From the NCBI GenBank assembly GCA_030626465.1, contig DAOUOU010000007.1:1-26904 (forward strand): a stretch of 26,904 bases of DNA, written 5' to 3'. This document shows positions 8,980 to 16,015 of the stretch, piece by piece. Each line of letters begins with the position of its first letter. Position 1 is the stretch's first letter. Below the pieces are notes generated by a model, which did no database searches, was not told where the DNA came from, and worked only from the letters and a program-made list of their open reading frames with translations. Source of the stretch: Bacteroidales bacterium. Lineage in GTDB: Bacteria; Bacteroidota; Bacteroidia; Bacteroidales; UBA10428. The position numbers and the translations under genes are program-made.

Positions 8980-11343
8980 ATGAGAACTATAAAAATCTTT
9001 TTACTGATACTACCTTTAGTAGGTATTCTATCCTGTGAAAGGGAAACACCTCAAAGATCCTCCTATATCCTTTGGTACAATTCACCGGCAAATGAGTGGA
9101 ACGAAGCTTTACCGGTTGGCAATGGCAGATTGGGAGCCATGGTTTTTGGAAATACCTCAACAGAACGAATACAGGTAAACGAAGAATCGCTTTGGGGGGG
9201 GTCTAAAATAGATAACAACAATCCGAAAGCCCTGGAATATCTTCCTGAAATAAGAGAGAAGATCCTTGACGGACAAATACCGGAAGCAAAAGAACTCGCA
9301 GATAAATACCTTAGCGGCACTCCAGGCAAATTACGATCCTACCAGGTACTGGGTGATATATTTATTCAATACTCTGATACACTGAAAGAAATTACTCAAT
9401 ACCGTCGTGAGCTAAACCTTGGGACAGGAATTGCCAAAGTGACTTTTAAAAGAGGTGAGAATACTATCGACTACGAAGTATTTTCTTCTGCCCCTGATGA
9501 CGTAATGGTTATTAAGATGAAGTCAGATAAGCCTGGTGGAATTGACATGAACATTAGTATGACCCGCGAAAGGGACGCAAAGATCAGGGTTGTTGATAAC
9601 AGTCTTGAAATGACAGGACAGGTGATTGATGAGGAATATCCTGAACTGGGGTCTGGTGGTGAACACATGAAATTTTATGCCAGGTTATTGCCTGTGAAGT
9701 ATAATGGAACGATTTTTTCCGAAGGAAACAAGCTAGTGTTCTCAGGGGGTACGGAAGTAATTTTATTTTTCAATGCTGCAACCGATTACAATATTGATAG
9801 TCTGAATTTTGATCGTTTCATTGATCCGGAAAAAAAATGCAATAATGCATTGGCAAAAGCACGTATGAAATCGTATGATATCTTACATAGAACTCATGTT
9901 GCCGAACATACGGAATTATTTCATCGTGTAGATTTTAAACTTACTGCTGTTGATAGCCTCAATACTATGCCAACAGATGAGCGTCTGGAACGATTTCAAA
10001 GCGGTAAGGATGACCCTGGACTGATATCAACCTATTTTCAATTTGGACGGTACCTTCTTATGTCGTGTTCTCGCCGACCGGCTCAACTCCCGTCAAACTT
10101 ACAGGGGATTTGGAATAAGGATTGGTGGGCACCATGGGGCTCTGACTATCATGTAAATATTAACATTCAGATGAATTACTGGCCTGCCGAAGTATGCAAT
10201 CTCTCAGAGACTGTTGAGCCCCTGATAGATTTTATGGAAGGAATTACTGTGCCCGGTGCTGTTACAGCAAGAGAAATGTATGGGGCGGAAGGTTGGACCA
10301 TGCATCACACTACTGATGTTTTCGGTAAAACAGCAATAATTGATGGTGTCTATTGGGGCATGTTTCCCCTGGGTGGTGCATGGATGACATTTCCACTCTG
10401 GAGGCATTTTGAGTTTACCAACGATACAAACTACTTGCGTGAACGGGCATATCCTATTTTAAAGGGCTCCGCAGAATTTATTCAATCGTTCCTGGTAGAG
10501 GATGACCAGGGATATCTGATTACAGTACCTTCCTATTCTCCTGAAAATAGTTATGTTGACCCGGTTTCAGGCAAAGAGTTCAAACTAACCTATGCTCCTA
10601 CCATGGATATTCAGATAATCAGGGAAGTGTTAACAAACACTCAGAAAGCTGCAAAAATACTGCATGTTGATCAGGTGTTTACAGAACAACTTCAACTGAT
10701 TCTGGATAATTTACCTCCTGTAAGAATTGGAGCAGATGGGACAATCATGGAATGGATCAAAGAATATGAAGAATTTGAACCGGGACACAGACATATGTCA
10801 CATCTACTGGGGCTGCATCCTGGAACTCAAATTACTTCAGATAATCAGGAATTGATGGAAGCAGCTCTAATAACCTTATCAAAAAGGCTGGAACATGGAG
10901 GCGGACATACGGGTTGGAGCAGGGCATGGATAATAAATTTTTACGCACGATTGTCTGATGGAGAGGAAGCATACAAGCATCTGCGATTGCTCCTTGAGAA
11001 ATCCACTCTGCCAAACCTGTTTGACACACATCCTCCATTTCAGATTGATGGTAATTTTGGTGGTACTGCAGGTATTGCTGAAATGCTTCTGCAGAGTCAA
11101 AATGGAGTTATTCAAATTCTGCCTGCTTTGCCAGAAGCATGGGCCAATGGTTCAATAAGTGGTTTAAAAGCCAGTGGCAATTTTGAAGTAAGTATTGAGT
11201 GGGAGAATGGCGTATTAAAAAGGCTGGAAATACAATCTCTTGATGGTTTTCCTGCTACTATTGAGTACGGTTGGAAAAAGATTGAGACTGAAACGGAGAA
11301 AGGACAAATATTGATGTTTGATAAGGATCTAAAGAGGATTTAA
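8980..11343 (+). CDS. Glycoside hydrolase family 95, probable alpha-L-fucosidase, lipoprotein
   Basis: This is an inverting exo-glycosidase that typically removes terminal alpha-1,2-linked L-fucose; some members are alpha-L-galactosidases. The N-terminus MRTIKIFLLILPLVGILSC ends in a lipobox (GILSC), so it is lipid-anchored. The mature protein begins with the GH95 hallmark WNEALPVGNGRLGAMVFG. The catalytic set is visible and spaced as expected from the B. bifidum AfcA model: N393 and N395 (HVNINIQMNYWPAE) activating water, E522 (PSYSPEN) as acid, and D690 (QIDGNFGG). The conserved HRHMSHLLGLHPG and GHTGWSRAW stretches are also intact. The length of 787 aa is normal for a full-length enzyme. 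It is divergent from the GPH transporter, suggesting joint sugar-responsive control. Confidence 0.95.
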   Translation: MRTIKIFLLILPLVGILSCERETPQRSSYILWYNSPANEWNEALPVGNGRLGAMVFGNTSTERIQVNEESLWGGSKIDNNNPKALEYLPEIREKILDGQIPEAKELADKYLSGTPGKLRSYQVLGDIFIQYSDTLKEITQYRRELNLGTGIAKVTFKRGENTIDYEVFSSAPDDVMVIKMKSDKPGGIDMNISMTRERDAKIRVVDNSLEMTGQVIDEEYPELGSGGEHMKFYARLLPVKYNGTIFSEGNKLVFSGGTEVILFFNAATDYNIDSLNFDRFIDPEKKCNNALAKARMKSYDILHRTHVAEHTELFHRVDFKLTAVDSLNTMPTDERLERFQSGKDDPGLISTYFQFGRYLLMSCSRRPAQLPSNLQGIWNKDWWAPWGSDYHVNINIQMNYWPAEVCNLSETVEPLIDFMEGITVPGAVTAREMYGAEGWTMHHTTDVFGKTAIIDGVYWGMFPLGGAWMTFPLWRHFEFTNDTNYLRERAYPILKGSAEFIQSFLVEDDQGYLITVPSYSPENSYVDPVSGKEFKLTYAPTMDIQIIREVLTNTQKAAKILHVDQVFTEQLQLILDNLPPVRIGADGTIMEWIKEYEEFEPGHRHMSHLLGLHPGTQITSDNQELMEAALITLSKRLEHGGGHTGWSRAWIINFYARLSDGEEAYKHLRLLLEKSTLPNLFDTHPPFQIDGNFGGTAGIAEMLLQSQNGVIQILPALPEAWANGSISGLKASGNFEVSIEWENGVLKRLEIQSLDGFPATIEYGWKKIETETEKGQILMFDKDLKRI

Positions 11344-11372
11344 CGGGTATATGAAGTCGGATGTTTTTAGAT

Positions 11373-11834
11373 TTATTTTAACTTTTTAGAACTGATTAGA
11401 TTCTCAATATTTTTTACTAAAATATGAGCTTGTTGATCATTTTCAAATTTAGCCAGGACCTTTTTCTTTGCATTATAAGTTGTTAGCAATAGTATTCTGA
11501 ATTCTTGCTTCTTACTGTCATTCTGACGATTGCTCCAACTAAAAACAGCCTGTTTATCTTTAAATGTTTGAACAATAATTTTATCTGATTTCTCGAAGGG
11601 TAACCAGACACCAATTCTTAGAAATCCAAACAAGGCAAAGTAAGATTGATAAGCTTTTTTTTCAGTATTTATCCTTGTTCCTTTAAAAGAGAGCAACATC
11701 GCCAAACCTGTAAGAATTATCGGGATAGCTGATAAGGTGAAATAGACTGTTAAAATCCCAAACAGTAGTAAGATGCATCCTGCTATTCTACCGGAAGGTC
11801 CGACGAGTTTATCAAATCTGTAATTTTCGATCAT
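11373..11834 (-). CDS. Small membrane protein of unknown function, 153 aa
   Basis: Two adjacent hydrophobic stretches (about residues 16-50, GRIAGCILLLFGILTVYFTL and SAIPIILTGLAMLLSF) form a hairpin in the membrane. They are followed by a soluble beta-rich C-terminal part (GTRINTEKKAYQSYFALFG and onwards) that resembles small PH-like membrane-associated domains. No signal peptide or catalytic motif is seen. It converges with GH95 with a 29 bp gap. The assignment is limited to topology. Confidence 0.7.
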   Translation of the reverse strand: MIENYRFDKLVGPSGRIAGCILLLFGILTVYFTLSAIPIILTGLAMLLSFKGTRINTEKKAYQSYFALFGFLRIGVWLPFEKSDKIIVQTFKDKQAVFSWSNRQNDSKKQEFRILLLTTYNAKKKVLAKFENDQQAHILVKNIENLISSKKLK

Positions 11835-11918
11835 GGAAGCAATATACTACAATAGTTAAATGCTATACAAATTATATCAATTCTTTTTTGAATTGATTTT
11901 TTTAAATCTCACCCCACT

Positions 11919-11950
11919 ACCCTGACAGGGTATCAGAACCCTGTCAGGGT
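11919..11950. repeat. ACCCTG/CAGGGT double palindrome, copy 1
   Basis: ACCCTGACAGGGT (11919-11931) and ACCCTGTCAGGGT (11938-11950) are perfect reverse complements with a 6-nt spacer (atcaga). Each 13-mer is also a near palindrome by itself (6-bp arms around one base). The same pair recurs at 12714-12747. Confidence 0.8.
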
Positions 11951-12008
11951 CTTCTTTATTACAACACCCTGAATTTTGTATTGAAAGCTCAGCCTGAACC
12001 GAACTTGC

Positions 12009-12047
12009 GAGTTTCTTCTTCGAAGTAAATCTACGAAGGAGAAGCTC
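12009..12047. repeat. 14-bp hairpin with 11-nt loop
   Basis: GAGTTTCTTCTTCG (12009-12022) pairs with CGAAGGAGAAGCTC (12034-12047). Twelve of 14 positions are Watson-Crick; the other two are G-U in plus-strand RNA. It is flanked on both sides by ACCCTG-type repeats, so it may be part of one composite element. Confidence 0.6.
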
Positions 12048-12115
12048 ACCATAGGTAAAAGCTGAGAGAATCCCATAGGAGATGAGGTAAAAAAGCAACA
12101 CGAATAATACATAAA

Positions 12116-12152
12116 AACCCTGCCCGTCTGTCTCACGCAGCCGGACAGGGTT
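12116..12152 (-). terminator. REP-like hairpin serving as terminator of the Spy-like gene
   Basis: On the minus strand AACCCTGTCCG, a 15-nt loop, and CGGGCAGGGTT form an 11-bp stem with one G-U pair, followed by TTTAT. It starts 34 bp after the stop codon of the Spy-like gene, so it fits a Rho-independent terminator. Its arm ends AACCCTG/CAGGGTT match the arms of the double palindromes nearby. Confidence 0.6.
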
Positions 12153-12185
12153 GCCCTAAGATTTGTAATTCAACTGAATTCTTTA

Positions 12186-12602
12186 CTACTTCCAATGGCC
12201 ATAATGTTTGCCATGTGGTCCCCTTCGCTCACTCATGAATTCCTCGTATTTAGCTTGCTGCTCTTTATTCAAAATTTTCTTTACCTCGTCATCCATTTTT
12301 TGTCTAAGTTGAATTCGGGCATCACGTGCCCCTACACAATCGTTCTGATATTTTTCACGAAGTTCTTTCACTTCATTGATGTGTGCATAGTGTATTTCTT
12401 CAATTTTCTGTTTTTGCTCATCCGTGAGCGACAATTCTTTCGACAGATCATCTACCATAAGTTGTACCCTGCATGAATCCGATACCCAATGTCCATGTCT
12501 GCCATGGTGACCTTTGCCATAGCCCGGTTGGGCAGAAGCAGTAAAAGCAGTTACCCATATCAGAACTGCCATTATTCCTGAAAATTTAATCATCTTTTTC
12601 AT
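12186..12602 (-). CDS. His-rich Spy/CpxP-like periplasmic protein, 138 aa
   Basis: A Sec signal peptide (residues 1-24, ending TASA) precedes a mature helical protein. Two LTxxQ-like motifs, LTDEQ (59-63) and LNKEQ (111-115), are the hallmark of the Spy/CpxP family of periplasmic stress chaperones and metal-responsive proteins. Both ends of the mature chain are His/Gly-rich: GKGHHGRHGHW (about 29-39) and RRGPHGKHYGHW (about 126-137). These are likely to bind divalent metals. Two cysteines (C44, C89) could form a disulfide. It lies 149 bp downstream of a LytTR regulator on the same strand, and the kinase of that system also has a His-rich external loop. A REP-like hairpin terminates it. Function in metal or envelope stress is inferred. 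Confidence 0.8.
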   Translation of the reverse strand: MKKMIKFSGIMAVLIWVTAFTASAQPGYGKGHHGRHGHWVSDSCRVQLMVDDLSKELSLTDEQKQKIEEIHYAHINEVKELREKYQNDCVGARDARIQLRQKMDDEVKKILNKEQQAKYEEFMSERRGPHGKHYGHWK

Positions 12603-12713
12603 TTTCTGTGTTATTTTAGTTACACATAATTTAATTATAGGAAGTGAAATTAGGCTACCTTATTGCAAAAAGAAAATACGATCAACGAACGGTTAATATT
12701 TATCAACGTATAC

Positions 12714-12747
12714 CACCCTGACAGGGTATAGACACCCTGTCAGGGTG
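12714..12747. repeat. ACCCTG/CAGGGT double palindrome, copy 2
   Basis: CACCCTGACAGGGT (12714-12727) and ACCCTGTCAGGGTG (12734-12747) form a perfect 14-bp stem with a 6-nt spacer (atagac). It begins 4 bp beyond the stop codon of the response regulator. The minus-strand side has no U tract, so it is not a classical terminator for that gene, but it may stabilise the transcript end. It is nearly identical to the copy at 11919-11950. Confidence 0.8.
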
Positions 12748-12751
12748 TTTG

Positions 12752-13465
12752 TTATAGAAAATGTTTATTAATAAAATCCTGGAATTTTTTTTTGTACTGA
12801 TCACTAACAGGAATATAAACGTCCTTGTCAAAAATAATACGATTGCGTTCAATGGTAGTCACCTGTGCCAGATTAACAATAAATGAACGGTGTACCCGCA
12901 TAAATCGGTCTGAAGGGAGTTTCTCTTCAAGCGATTTCATGCTCATCAAAGACATAACGGGTTTCATAGTCAGGGTATGAATACGCACATACTCGCGCAT
13001 GCCTTCAATGTATTTTATATCATTCAGGTTGATACGAATGATTTTATATTCCGATTTCACAAACAAATATTCATCATCAGAAGCATTCAAACTCGCCTTT
13101 TCGAGAGTTTCAAAATAACTTTTTGCTTTGCTGGCAGCCTTTAAAAAAGCAGCATAGCCAACAGGTTTTAGTAAATAATCAAGTGCATTTACTTTATATC
13201 CTTCCAGGGCAAATTCGCTGTAAGCAGTGGTGAAAATCACTTCAGGTTTTTGGTCGAGTGAACGAATAAAATCCAAACCATTCAATCCGGGCATGTTTAT
13301 ATCGACAAACATAAGGTCAACATGTTCCTTGTTAATTACCTCCATTGCATCAAAGGCATTTTTACATTCTTCGACCAATTCAAGGAATGGCGTTTGCAAT
13401 ATAAAATCGGCAATCTGCCTGAGTGCTAAAGGCTCATCATCAATAGCTATGCATTTAATTTTCAT
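12752..13465 (-). CDS. LytTR-family response regulator, 237 aa
   Basis: The N-terminal receiver domain (about 1-120) has the acidic pair D9 D10, the phospho-acceptor D55 in DLMFVDINMPG, T79-T80 in FTTAYSE, and the lysine in YLLKPV. The C-terminal LytTR DNA-binding domain (about 140-235) contains FVKSEYKIIRI, IKYIEGMREYVRI, and FMRVHRSFIVNL. This is the AlgR/LytR output type that binds DNA as a dimer. Its start overlaps the end of the kinase gene by 11 bp, indicating translational coupling. Likely targets include the adjacent Spy-like gene, as an inference from position. Confidence 0.93.
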   Translation of the reverse strand: MKIKCIAIDDEPLALRQIADFILQTPFLELVEECKNAFDAMEVINKEHVDLMFVDINMPGLNGLDFIRSLDQKPEVIFTTAYSEFALEGYKVNALDYLLKPVGYAAFLKAASKAKSYFETLEKASLNASDDEYLFVKSEYKIIRINLNDIKYIEGMREYVRIHTLTMKPVMSLMSMKSLEEKLPSDRFMRVHRSFIVNLAQVTTIERNRIIFDKDVYIPVSDQYKKKFQDFINKHFL

Positions 13466-14618
13466 ATGGAAACAATAAATCTACTTCAAAATCATGATCC
13501 CGGTCATATACCGCGAGGACATAATTTTCACCAAACAATAAGTCAAGTCTCTTTTTTGCATTTTCAATACCAATCCCTGAATAATCTCCATTATCAGGTT
13601 TTATTTCCGGTTTACTATTCTTTACATTAAAATGGACTTTATCATCTGCTATTTCAATTAAAACATGGATAAAGGAAGCTCCTTCGTACCCGATTCCATA
13701 TTTAAAGGCATTCTCTACAAATGAAATAAAAAGATGGGGATATACAATAATATCAGGCACTATTTCAGGAAAACTTACTTTCAGTTGAACAGTTTCGTTG
13801 ATCCTTAATCTCATGAGATCGATATAACTATTAAGGAAATCTATCTCCTTCCGGAGAGTTGTTTTTCCCTTTTCTGAATCGTATAAGAGATATCGCATCA
13901 TCTGTGATAATCGCAGAACAGCTTCTTTTGCATCTTTCTGATTATAATCGATAAGGGCATGAATATTATTAAGGGTATTCATGAAAAAATGCGGACTAAC
14001 CTGGTGTTGTAATGATTTGAGCTGCGATTGCAAACTATCTTTCTCGATTTCTCTCCTCTTCTGCTCTTCCTTTAACCATCGAGAGGTATATTTAAGTGTA
14101 GCATTAAACCCGACAATTAAAATAGAAATTATAACATTGTAAGTATATATCAGGTATTCGGGAGTGTGCCATCGCCTGTGATGTCCTCCATGACCTTGTC
14201 TCATTCCCGGTCTTCCGCGTTTTCCCTGAAATTCTGAAAATTTCCCGACTCCTTCTCTGATTTTTTCACGATCTGTATCAATTCCTCCAAAAATAGTATA
14301 CAACAAGTCGTGAAAATAAGTATTGTATATAAACAGGTAATTGATAAGAAGAATCAGAAGAATTGTACTGATAAAATAAGCAAGCTGTTTATTCTTCAAC
14401 AATAATTTAGGCAGCAGCAATTGGTTATGTATTATAAAAATGACCAGGAAGGGAAAAATTCGCATCCACCCGCCAATAATATGCCTGCGCTGTGCATAAT
14501 CACCAAAATCCCAAAAGACAAGAGGAAGAAACAGTATTACCGACCAAATAACCCAGTAAACCATCTGTTCGGTGGTTTGCCAGTCTCTTATACGAAATTT
14601 TATTCCTCTAAAGTCCAT
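13455..14618 (-). CDS. LytS/YehU-type sensor histidine kinase with His-rich periplasmic loop
   Basis: Four membrane segments (about residues 20-38, 53-71, 80-98, 158-175) precede a coiled linker and a His_kinase domain. The H-box reads HQVSPHFFMNTLNN (H205), the His_kinase pattern with Ser instead of the common Asn. The N-box is SFVENAFKYG and the glycine box GIGIENAKKRL. The loop between TM3 and TM4 (about 100-156) is extracytoplasmic by the positive-inside rule. It contains RGRPGMRQGHGGHHRRWH, a cluster of four histidines and several arginines. This suggests metal or anionic ligand sensing, which is an inference. ATG at 14618 is preferred to TTG two codons upstream. It is operonic with the LytTR regulator. 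Confidence 0.9.
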   Translation of the reverse strand: MDFRGIKFRIRDWQTTEQMVYWVIWSVILFLPLVFWDFGDYAQRRHIIGGWMRIFPFLVIFIIHNQLLLPKLLLKNKQLAYFISTILLILLINYLFIYNTYFHDLLYTIFGGIDTDREKIREGVGKFSEFQGKRGRPGMRQGHGGHHRRWHTPEYLIYTYNVIISILIVGFNATLKYTSRWLKEEQKRREIEKDSLQSQLKSLQHQVSPHFFMNTLNNIHALIDYNQKDAKEAVLRLSQMMRYLLYDSEKGKTTLRKEIDFLNSYIDLMRLRINETVQLKVSFPEIVPDIIVYPHLFISFVENAFKYGIGYEGASFIHVLIEIADDKVHFNVKNSKPEIKPDNGDYSGIGIENAKKRLDLLFGENYVLAVYDRDHDFEVDLLFPYEN

Positions 14619-14637
14619 TGTCAATGCATTTGTCGGT

Positions 14638-14645
14638 CAAAACTA
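14638..14645 (-). promoter_or_regulatory. Candidate -7 box for the kinase-regulator operon
   Basis: Minus-strand TAGTTTTG matches TAnnTTTG exactly, about 20 bp before the kinase ATG. The -33 element is not evident. It separates the kinase operon from the pgeF fragment upstream. Confidence 0.4.
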
Positions 14646-14721
14646 GAGAAAATGAAGTAAAATAGCAGAATGAATCAACCAGTTGCTCATTTTTCTCTAT
14701 GAAAACTAATATGTTTACTTT

Positions 14722-14928
14722 TCAGATCAGCATTATGCCTGTTCCGAATCTTCCACAATATATACCATTTCGGCGGGCTGAATAGAACAAGTCGGGTGTA
14801 TCGTAAGTACAAATTTGCGCAACTTCAATTTTAATTTTGTGAACTCCATAACGCAAAAGCAATTCCCTTTTAGCTTCCCACAGGTCGATATGGTTTTTAC
14901 CGGTGACCTTATTCTTTTTTATGATCTG
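14722..14928 (-). pseudogene. pgeF: 3' remnant of pgeF (peptidoglycan editing factor, laccase-domain protein)
   Basis: An open frame of 68 codons plus stop has no start codon, but it encodes the conserved C-terminus of PgeF/YfiH: HIDLWEAKRELLLRYGV, then IEVAQICTY, then DLFYSARRNGIYCGR, ending GIMLI. In intact proteins this follows about 200 residues containing the zinc/copper ligands, all absent here. The frame is closed by TAA at 14929-14931 just upstream, and its first codons overlap the last codons of larE in another frame. It looks like a deletion or recombination scar that fused the end of larE to the tail of pgeF. The reading itself is clear; the family name rests on recognised motifs. 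Confidence 0.75.
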
Positions 14929-15742
14929 TTAACCTGGCAATATTTCTATTCAATTTACCCGAAATTAATCCCTCAGCATCAATTTCACAATTCTCAAAAC
15001 CAAAAGACAGGATAGACGGAGCTATTTGATCGAAAGCCTGCTCTAGCCCGGAAAGCTGGTCTGATGGCACTTCAATTCTGGCAGAGTTATTAATGTATCG
15101 GACCCGAACATCATCGAAACCAAAATCATTAAGGATGTCTTCTGCTTTTTCTATCATTTTCAGTTTGTCGACAGAGATTTCCTCACCATAAGGGAACCTG
15201 CTGCTAAGACACGGACTGGCTGGCTTATTCCAGTTAGGAAGATTGTAATATCTGGCGACATTCCTGATATCTTCTTTTATAAATTTGCATTCGGCAAGGG
15301 GACTGTATACTTTATATTCTTCGGCTGCCTGCAGACCGGGACGAAAGTCGCCAAAATCGCTATAATTATTTCCATTAAGAACCGGATATCCCGGATATTT
15401 ATCAGCAATCAATTTTTCCATCTCCTTGTATAGAGACGTTTTGCAATAAAAACATCTGTTTATTGGATTCTTACGGTAGTCAAAAACATCAATTTCCCGA
15501 GCATCAATTTCTTTAAGCGTAATATCGAATTTTTGACAAAAATCTCTGGCAGCTTCCAACTCTCTTTGCTTCACACTTGCCGAAGCAGAAATAATTGCAA
15601 CAACATTTTCTTTTCCAAGTTGTTGTCGGGCGACATATGCAACCAAGGTTGAATCGATCCCGCCTGAGAGCGCAATAGCTGCTTTTCCAACCTTCCTAAA
15701 CCAGCCTTCCAATTTTTCTGCCAAATGCTCGATGATTTCCAT
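14909..15742 (-). CDS. larE: LarE, ATP-dependent sacrificial sulfur transferase (nickel-pincer cofactor)
   Basis: LarE adenylates a carboxyl group of the pyridinium dinucleotide precursor and donates sulfur from its own cysteine. It helps build the nickel-pincer nucleotide cofactor of lactate racemase and related enzymes. The PP-loop ATP site SGGIDS is at residues 26-31. C178 in NKPASPCLSSR sits where the sacrificial cysteine of L. plantarum LarE (C176) lies. C97 and C100 (NRCFYCK) make a three-cysteine set with C178, as in LarE forms that may use an iron-sulfur cluster instead of consuming the protein. The length of 277 aa is full size. larB, larC and a lar-type racemase are not in the window, so they must be elsewhere. 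Its 3' end overlaps the pgeF remnant. Confidence 0.92.
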   Translation of the reverse strand: MEIIEHLAEKLEGWFRKVGKAAIALSGGIDSTLVAYVARQQLGKENVVAIISASASVKQRELEAARDFCQKFDITLKEIDAREIDVFDYRKNPINRCFYCKTSLYKEMEKLIADKYPGYPVLNGNNYSDFGDFRPGLQAAEEYKVYSPLAECKFIKEDIRNVARYYNLPNWNKPASPCLSSRFPYGEEISVDKLKMIEKAEDILNDFGFDDVRVRYINNSARIEVPSDQLSGLEQAFDQIAPSILSFGFENCEIDAEGLISGKLNRNIARLTDHKKE

Positions 15743-15983
15743 CTTAACTACCCGTTTTATTTGAAGGATTAAAAATAGTAAATATTATTAAAAGACCTTT
15801 ATATCTTATATATTATTGAATAACAGTTCGCCCCTCGAAAACGATTCAAAAGGAGATTAATTCGTGTAAAATGGAATTAATGACTATTCATCTTTAATGA
15901 TGCAGGAAGGATGGATAAGTATGCCAAAGCAAAAGAAACAATGGTAATGGATGAGTCGCCTGGCCTTCTCGCAGATTAAATCC

Positions 15984-15991
15984 TATATTTG
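15984..15991 (+). promoter_or_regulatory. Candidate -7 box of the ZIP transporter promoter
   Basis: TATATTTG followed by CACC is an exact TAnnTTTG match, 25 bp before the ATG at 16016. It argues against using the in-frame TTG at 15989, which lies inside the box. No clear -33 TTTG is present. Confidence 0.5.
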
Positions 15992-16015
15992 CACCAAAAT
16001 TCCTGCAATTACATT

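Larger units (their letters stand above)
11835..12185. other. 351-bp gene-free stretch composed of palindromic elements
   Basis: Short open frames here (about 65-75 codons on the minus strand) run straight through the inverted repeats and have no credible start or signal, so I do not call a gene. Three hairpins occupy the stretch: 11919-11950, 12009-12047 and 12116-12152. The arrangement looks like a composite repetitive extragenic element. Confidence 0.55.

Noticed and set aside
11877..12136. Two overlapping minus-strand open frames of 67-74 codons that could be small membrane proteins.
   Set aside because: They run through the palindromic repeats and past the hairpin that ends the Spy-like gene, and have no credible start context. 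They look like chance frames in a repeat.
15914..15982. A 22-codon frame starting MDKYAKAKETMV upstream of the ZIP gene.
   Set aside because: It is too short and no family is recognised. It could be chance or the tail of a vanished gene, and the sequence gives no way to decide.
15989..16015. A TTG start nine codons upstream of the ZIP ATG.
   Set aside because: It lies within the predicted -7 box TATATTTG and adds residues unlike a ZIP N-terminus.
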